Shown here: piece after piece, positions 14,543 to 17,050 of the stretch
Numbering within the stretch: the first letter of the stretch is position 1
Layout: each line of letters starts with the position of its first letter
Source of the DNA: Treponema sp.
GTDB lineage: Bacteria > Spirochaetota > Spirochaetia > Treponematales > Breznakiellaceae
DNA: 17,050 nt
Assembly: GCA_031281925.1 (NCBI GenBank)
Contig: JAITES010000218.1
Coordinates: forward strand, 1 to 17,050
Reading direction: 5' to 3'
Position numbers and translations under genes: made by a program
Notes under the pieces: generated by a model
Told to the model about the DNA's origin: nothing
The model's database searches: none
Seen by the model: the letters and a program-made list of their open reading frames with translations, nothing else

Positions 14543-16077
14543 GATTTTACCCCCATCATATACTTGCCTACCTCGTTGGGGGTAAGTTCCGATGCCGCGG
14601 AGATCCTCAGCAGTTCTCCGTTATAGATGACACCGATGGTGTCGGCAAGGTTCATTACCTCATCAAGTTCCAGAGAGATAAGGAGCACCGCCCTGCCCGT
14701 GTCCCGTTCGGCTATGATCTGGTTCTGTATGTTTTCTATGGCCCCTATGTCCAGCCCCCGTGTGGGCTGCACGAATATGAGAAGCTGTGAATCAAGGGAT
14801 ATTTCCCTGGCGACAATGGCTTTCTGCTGGTTTCCCCCGCTCATGGAACGGGTGAGGGTGCGGGTACCCTGCCCGCTGCGTATGTCAAAACGGCGGCTTA
14901 AATCTTCCGCATATTTTTTGAATCCTTCTTCCTGAAGCACCCCCTTCTTCGAGAAAGGAGGAAGATAGTACTGTTTTACCGCAAGGTTTTCCTGGAGTGT
15001 AAAATCGAGAATCACCCCGTATTTTTGTCTGTCTTCGGGGATGTACGCGATGCCTTCTTCGATGCGGCGGCGGATTTTTTCGGTGGTAATATCCCTGCCG
15101 GCAAGACGGATGCTGCCCTTTGAAGGCTTTGCCAGTCCCGCAACGGCGTCGGCAATTTCCACCTGTCCGTTGCCCGAGACTCCGGCAATGGCGAAGATCT
15201 CCCCTTTACGGATGGAGAATGATACGTTCTTTACCACTTCAAACTGGTTTTCGTTCTTTACGCTGAGGCCTTCAACCTCAAGCACAACATCGCCGAATTT
15301 GGGCGGACTCTTCTCGCGGGTAAAACTGACTTCCCGGCCTACCATGAGGTTCGCCATCTCGTGGGTAGAAGCTTCGGCAACAGGCAGAACTTCTACCAGT
15401 TTTCCGCGGCGCAGTATTGCGCAGCGATCCGCGATTTCCTTTATCTCCTCCAGCTTGTGGGTAATAAGGATGATCGTCTTTCCCTTGTTCCGCAGGTCCC
15501 GCATGATACCAAGGAGAAACTCTATCTCCTGGGGAGTGAGAACCGCGGTGGGTTCATCGAATATCAGTATTTCCGCTTCCCGGTAGAGCATCTTGAGGAT
15601 CTCTACCCGCTGCTGGGTGGAAACATTTACTTCTTCTATCTTTTTTTTCGGATCAACCTCAAGACCGTAAAACCGGGAAAGGCCGGCAATTTTCTTTTCC
15701 GCACTTTTTATGTCAATATACGGAAAAATCCCCAGGACCTTTTTTACCGGTTCTATCCCCAGGACAATATTTTCTGCAATGGTATAATTCGGAATAAGTT
15801 TGAAATGCTGGTGAACCATGCCGATATTCAGGGCCACCGCGGCATTGGAGGAGGAAAGGCTGACCTTCTCTCCCCGTACAAAGATTTCGCCTTCATCGGG
15901 TTCGTACATGCCGAAAAGCATGCTCATCAGCGTGGACTTTCCGGCGCCGTTTTCCCCGAGGAAGGCAAAAATCTCACCCTTCTTAATGCTGATGCTGATA
16001 TCGTCGTTGGCGGTGATGCCGGGGAAGCGCTTTGTGATGCGCTTCATCTCGACGATATATTCATCCTCAGCAGGCAT
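14539..16077 (-). CDS. Nucleoside ABC importer ATPase, two fused domains (NupO/YufO-like)
   Basis: This 512-residue protein has two ATPase domains. Domain 1: Walker A GENGAGKS (41-48), Q-loop near MVHQHF, degenerate signature VNVSTQQR and Walker B IFDEPT (172-177). Domain 2: P-loop GVSGNGQVE (299-307) without the Lys, intact signature MSGGNQQK (412-419), and VQPTRGLDIGA, with Gln437 in place of the catalytic Glu. This asymmetry is known in NupO-type ATPases and leaves one working ATP site. The start at 16077 (MPAEDEYIVEMKRITKRF) is chosen because GGAG lies seven bases before it, and longer frames would overlap the binding-protein gene. It is the second gene of the operon, 16 bases after the binding-protein stop. 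Confidence 0.93.
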   Translation of the reverse strand: MPAEDEYIVEMKRITKRFPGITANDDISISIKKGEIFAFLGENGAGKSTLMSMLFGMYEPDEGEIFVRGEKVSLSSSNAAVALNIGMVHQHFKLIPNYTIAENIVLGIEPVKKVLGIFPYIDIKSAEKKIAGLSRFYGLEVDPKKKIEEVNVSTQQRVEILKMLYREAEILIFDEPTAVLTPQEIEFLLGIMRDLRNKGKTIILITHKLEEIKEIADRCAILRRGKLVEVLPVAEASTHEMANLMVGREVSFTREKSPPKFGDVVLEVEGLSVKNENQFEVVKNVSFSIRKGEIFAIAGVSGNGQVEIADAVAGLAKPSKGSIRLAGRDITTEKIRRRIEEGIAYIPEDRQKYGVILDFTLQENLAVKQYYLPPFSKKGVLQEEGFKKYAEDLSRRFDIRSGQGTRTLTRSMSGGNQQKAIVAREISLDSQLLIFVQPTRGLDIGAIENIQNQIIAERDTGRAVLLISLELDEVMNLADTIGVIYNGELLRISAASELTPNEVGKYMMGVKS

Positions 16078-16093
16078 AGTCAGGCTCCGGCTT

Positions 16094-17050
16094 TTAAAGC
16101 CCGGGGAAATTGTTGGGCGTATGACCGTTGAAGTTCGCGGCGGGAACGATCTTCCCGGCCTTGAGCAGGGCATAGGCTTCCTTGAGCTTCTCCCTGGTGT
16201 TGGCGGAAAGTCTGCTGCGGTTCTCTGCGGAAACATAGCCGGTAGAATCGGTGTCCGCTCCCAGAACCACATTCCGGCCTTTGAAGGTGCCGTCCTTGAT
16301 CGCCTGGAGCTGCCGGGTAACGTTAATGTGCATCACCTTCACTGCCGAGGTAAGCATAATGTTCTCGTTACCCTTGAAGCCGTCATCGTACTGGTCAACG
16401 TCAACGCCGATAATGTACACATTGCTGGCTTCCTTGGCCGCGGTAAAGACGCCGTTACCGGACGCTCCGGCGGCCGCAAAGAGAACATCCGCGCCCTGAT
16501 TGATCAGCGCCTGGCCTATCACCTTGCCGGTGGCTTCATCGGCAAAACCGCCGACATAGTTGCCGCCGATGGCTTTCCCGGTAACATCAGTTCCCGCATA
16601 GGAGGGAAGTTCAACAAGCTGGGCCTTGGCGCCGTAGTGTTTGTTGGCATAAGCCACCCCGCTGTTGAAACCGAAATGATAGTTTACTACAGAGGGGAAG
16701 GCCATGCCGCCTACCACCGCCACCTTGCCGGTTTTGGTCTCCAGGGCCGCAACAATGCCGGCAAAGAAGCCTGATTCTTCCTCGTGGAACTGTATCGAAT
16801 AGATGTTATCCAGTTCAATAGTATTGCCCGCGGCATCCGCAGGGGCGGTATCGACAAGGATTACCTTCCGATCCGGATTGTCCTGGAGTACGGCGCCTAC
16901 CGGGGAAAACTGGAAGCCCGGCAGGACCACCACGTCGTAGTCGGCGATAACGTCCGCCACGGCGGTGACTACCTTCGCCATGTCCGGCTCCTTGATGGAG
17001 GTGATCTCCGCCTCGGGGTTGAGCCGCTTGAATTCCAGGATGCCGTTCCA
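16094..17050 (-). CDS. BMP/PnrA-family nucleoside-binding protein, N-terminus outside window
   Basis: The frame is open to the right edge (WNGILEFKRLNPEAEITSIK precedes the internal ATG at 16981), so the signal peptide and start lie beyond. The visible 318 residues match the BMP family (PnrA/TmpC of Treponema pallidum, BmpA of Borrelia): DVVVLPGFQFSPVG, IYSIQFHEEESGFFAG, GKVAVVGGMAFPSVVNYHFG, ADVLFAAAGASGNGVF and IIGVDVDQYDDG. These proteins capture purine nucleosides in the periplasm, usually as lipoproteins. It heads the operon with the ATPase and two permeases. The ligand is inferred from the family and operon type. Confidence 0.92.
   Translation of the reverse strand, partial: WNGILEFKRLNPEAEITSIKEPDMAKVVTAVADVIADYDVVVLPGFQFSPVGAVLQDNPDRKVILVDTAPADAAGNTIELDNIYSIQFHEEESGFFAGIVAALETKTGKVAVVGGMAFPSVVNYHFGFNSGVAYANKHYGAKAQLVELPSYAGTDVTGKAIGGNYVGGFADEATGKVIGQALINQGADVLFAAAGASGNGVFTAAKEASNVYIIGVDVDQYDDGFKGNENIMLTSAVKVMHINVTRQLQAIKDGTFKGRNVVLGADTDSTGYVSAENRSRLSANTREKLKEAYALLKAGKIVPAANFNGHTPNNFPGL

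Noticed and set aside
14539..16272. 577-residue frame for the second ATPase
   Set aside because: The first 65 residues overlap the BMP gene and are low-complexity; MPAEDEY at 16077 with a GGAG site is the natural start.

Overview
The window looks like chromosomal DNA from a spirochaete, most likely a Treponema-like gut bacterium. The reasons are a PnrA/TmpC-type purine-nucleoside transport operon, a DUF3798 binding protein whose signal peptide ends in an LFAGGKKD-like stretch, purine-rich ribosome binding sites and tightly overlapping genes. The genus is inferred from gene content; there is no rRNA or other marker in the window.

Left arm (1-4935, + strand): two glycoside hydrolase family 127-type proteins (putative beta-L-arabinofuranosidases). 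The first runs in from the left edge. The second is complete and overlaps a uroporphyrinogen-decarboxylase-family protein by ATGA. Between the two hydrolases lies a 36-codon tail of a sugar ABC permease (MalG type) with no start codon, the scar of a deleted transporter.

Middle (4978-10978, - strand): a six-gene operon transcribed right to left. It encodes a DUF3798 exported binding protein, a double-domain ABC ATPase, two BPD_transp_2 permeases, a small membrane-anchored protein of unknown function and xanthine phosphoribosyltransferase (xpt). Genes overlap or lie within 9 bases of each other. The order suggests an importer for a purine base or a related compound, with xpt converting the imported base to a nucleotide. 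This is the best candidate for an under-described system here.

Accessory patch (about 11099-12372): a tRNA-Pro(GGG) gene followed by a 23-base imperfect duplication of its 3' end. Between the two copies is a compact, highly structured element. Two perfect hairpins in it, and a third just beyond it, expose GGA in their loops, and one matches the CsrA/RsmA binding consensus. Next come a 34-codon integrase-like N-terminal fragment, a frameshifted phage-type nuclease-like (PBECR-like) gene and a 32-codon truncated small ORF facing away from it. This reads as the decayed remains of a mobile element that used the tRNA gene.

Right arm (12417-17050, - strand): a second, distinct nucleoside-type ABC importer, bmpA/pnrA-like then nupO-, nupP- and nupQ-like genes. 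The binding-protein gene runs off the right edge. Two purine-type importers thus lie in tandem with the tRNA/mobile-element scar between them.
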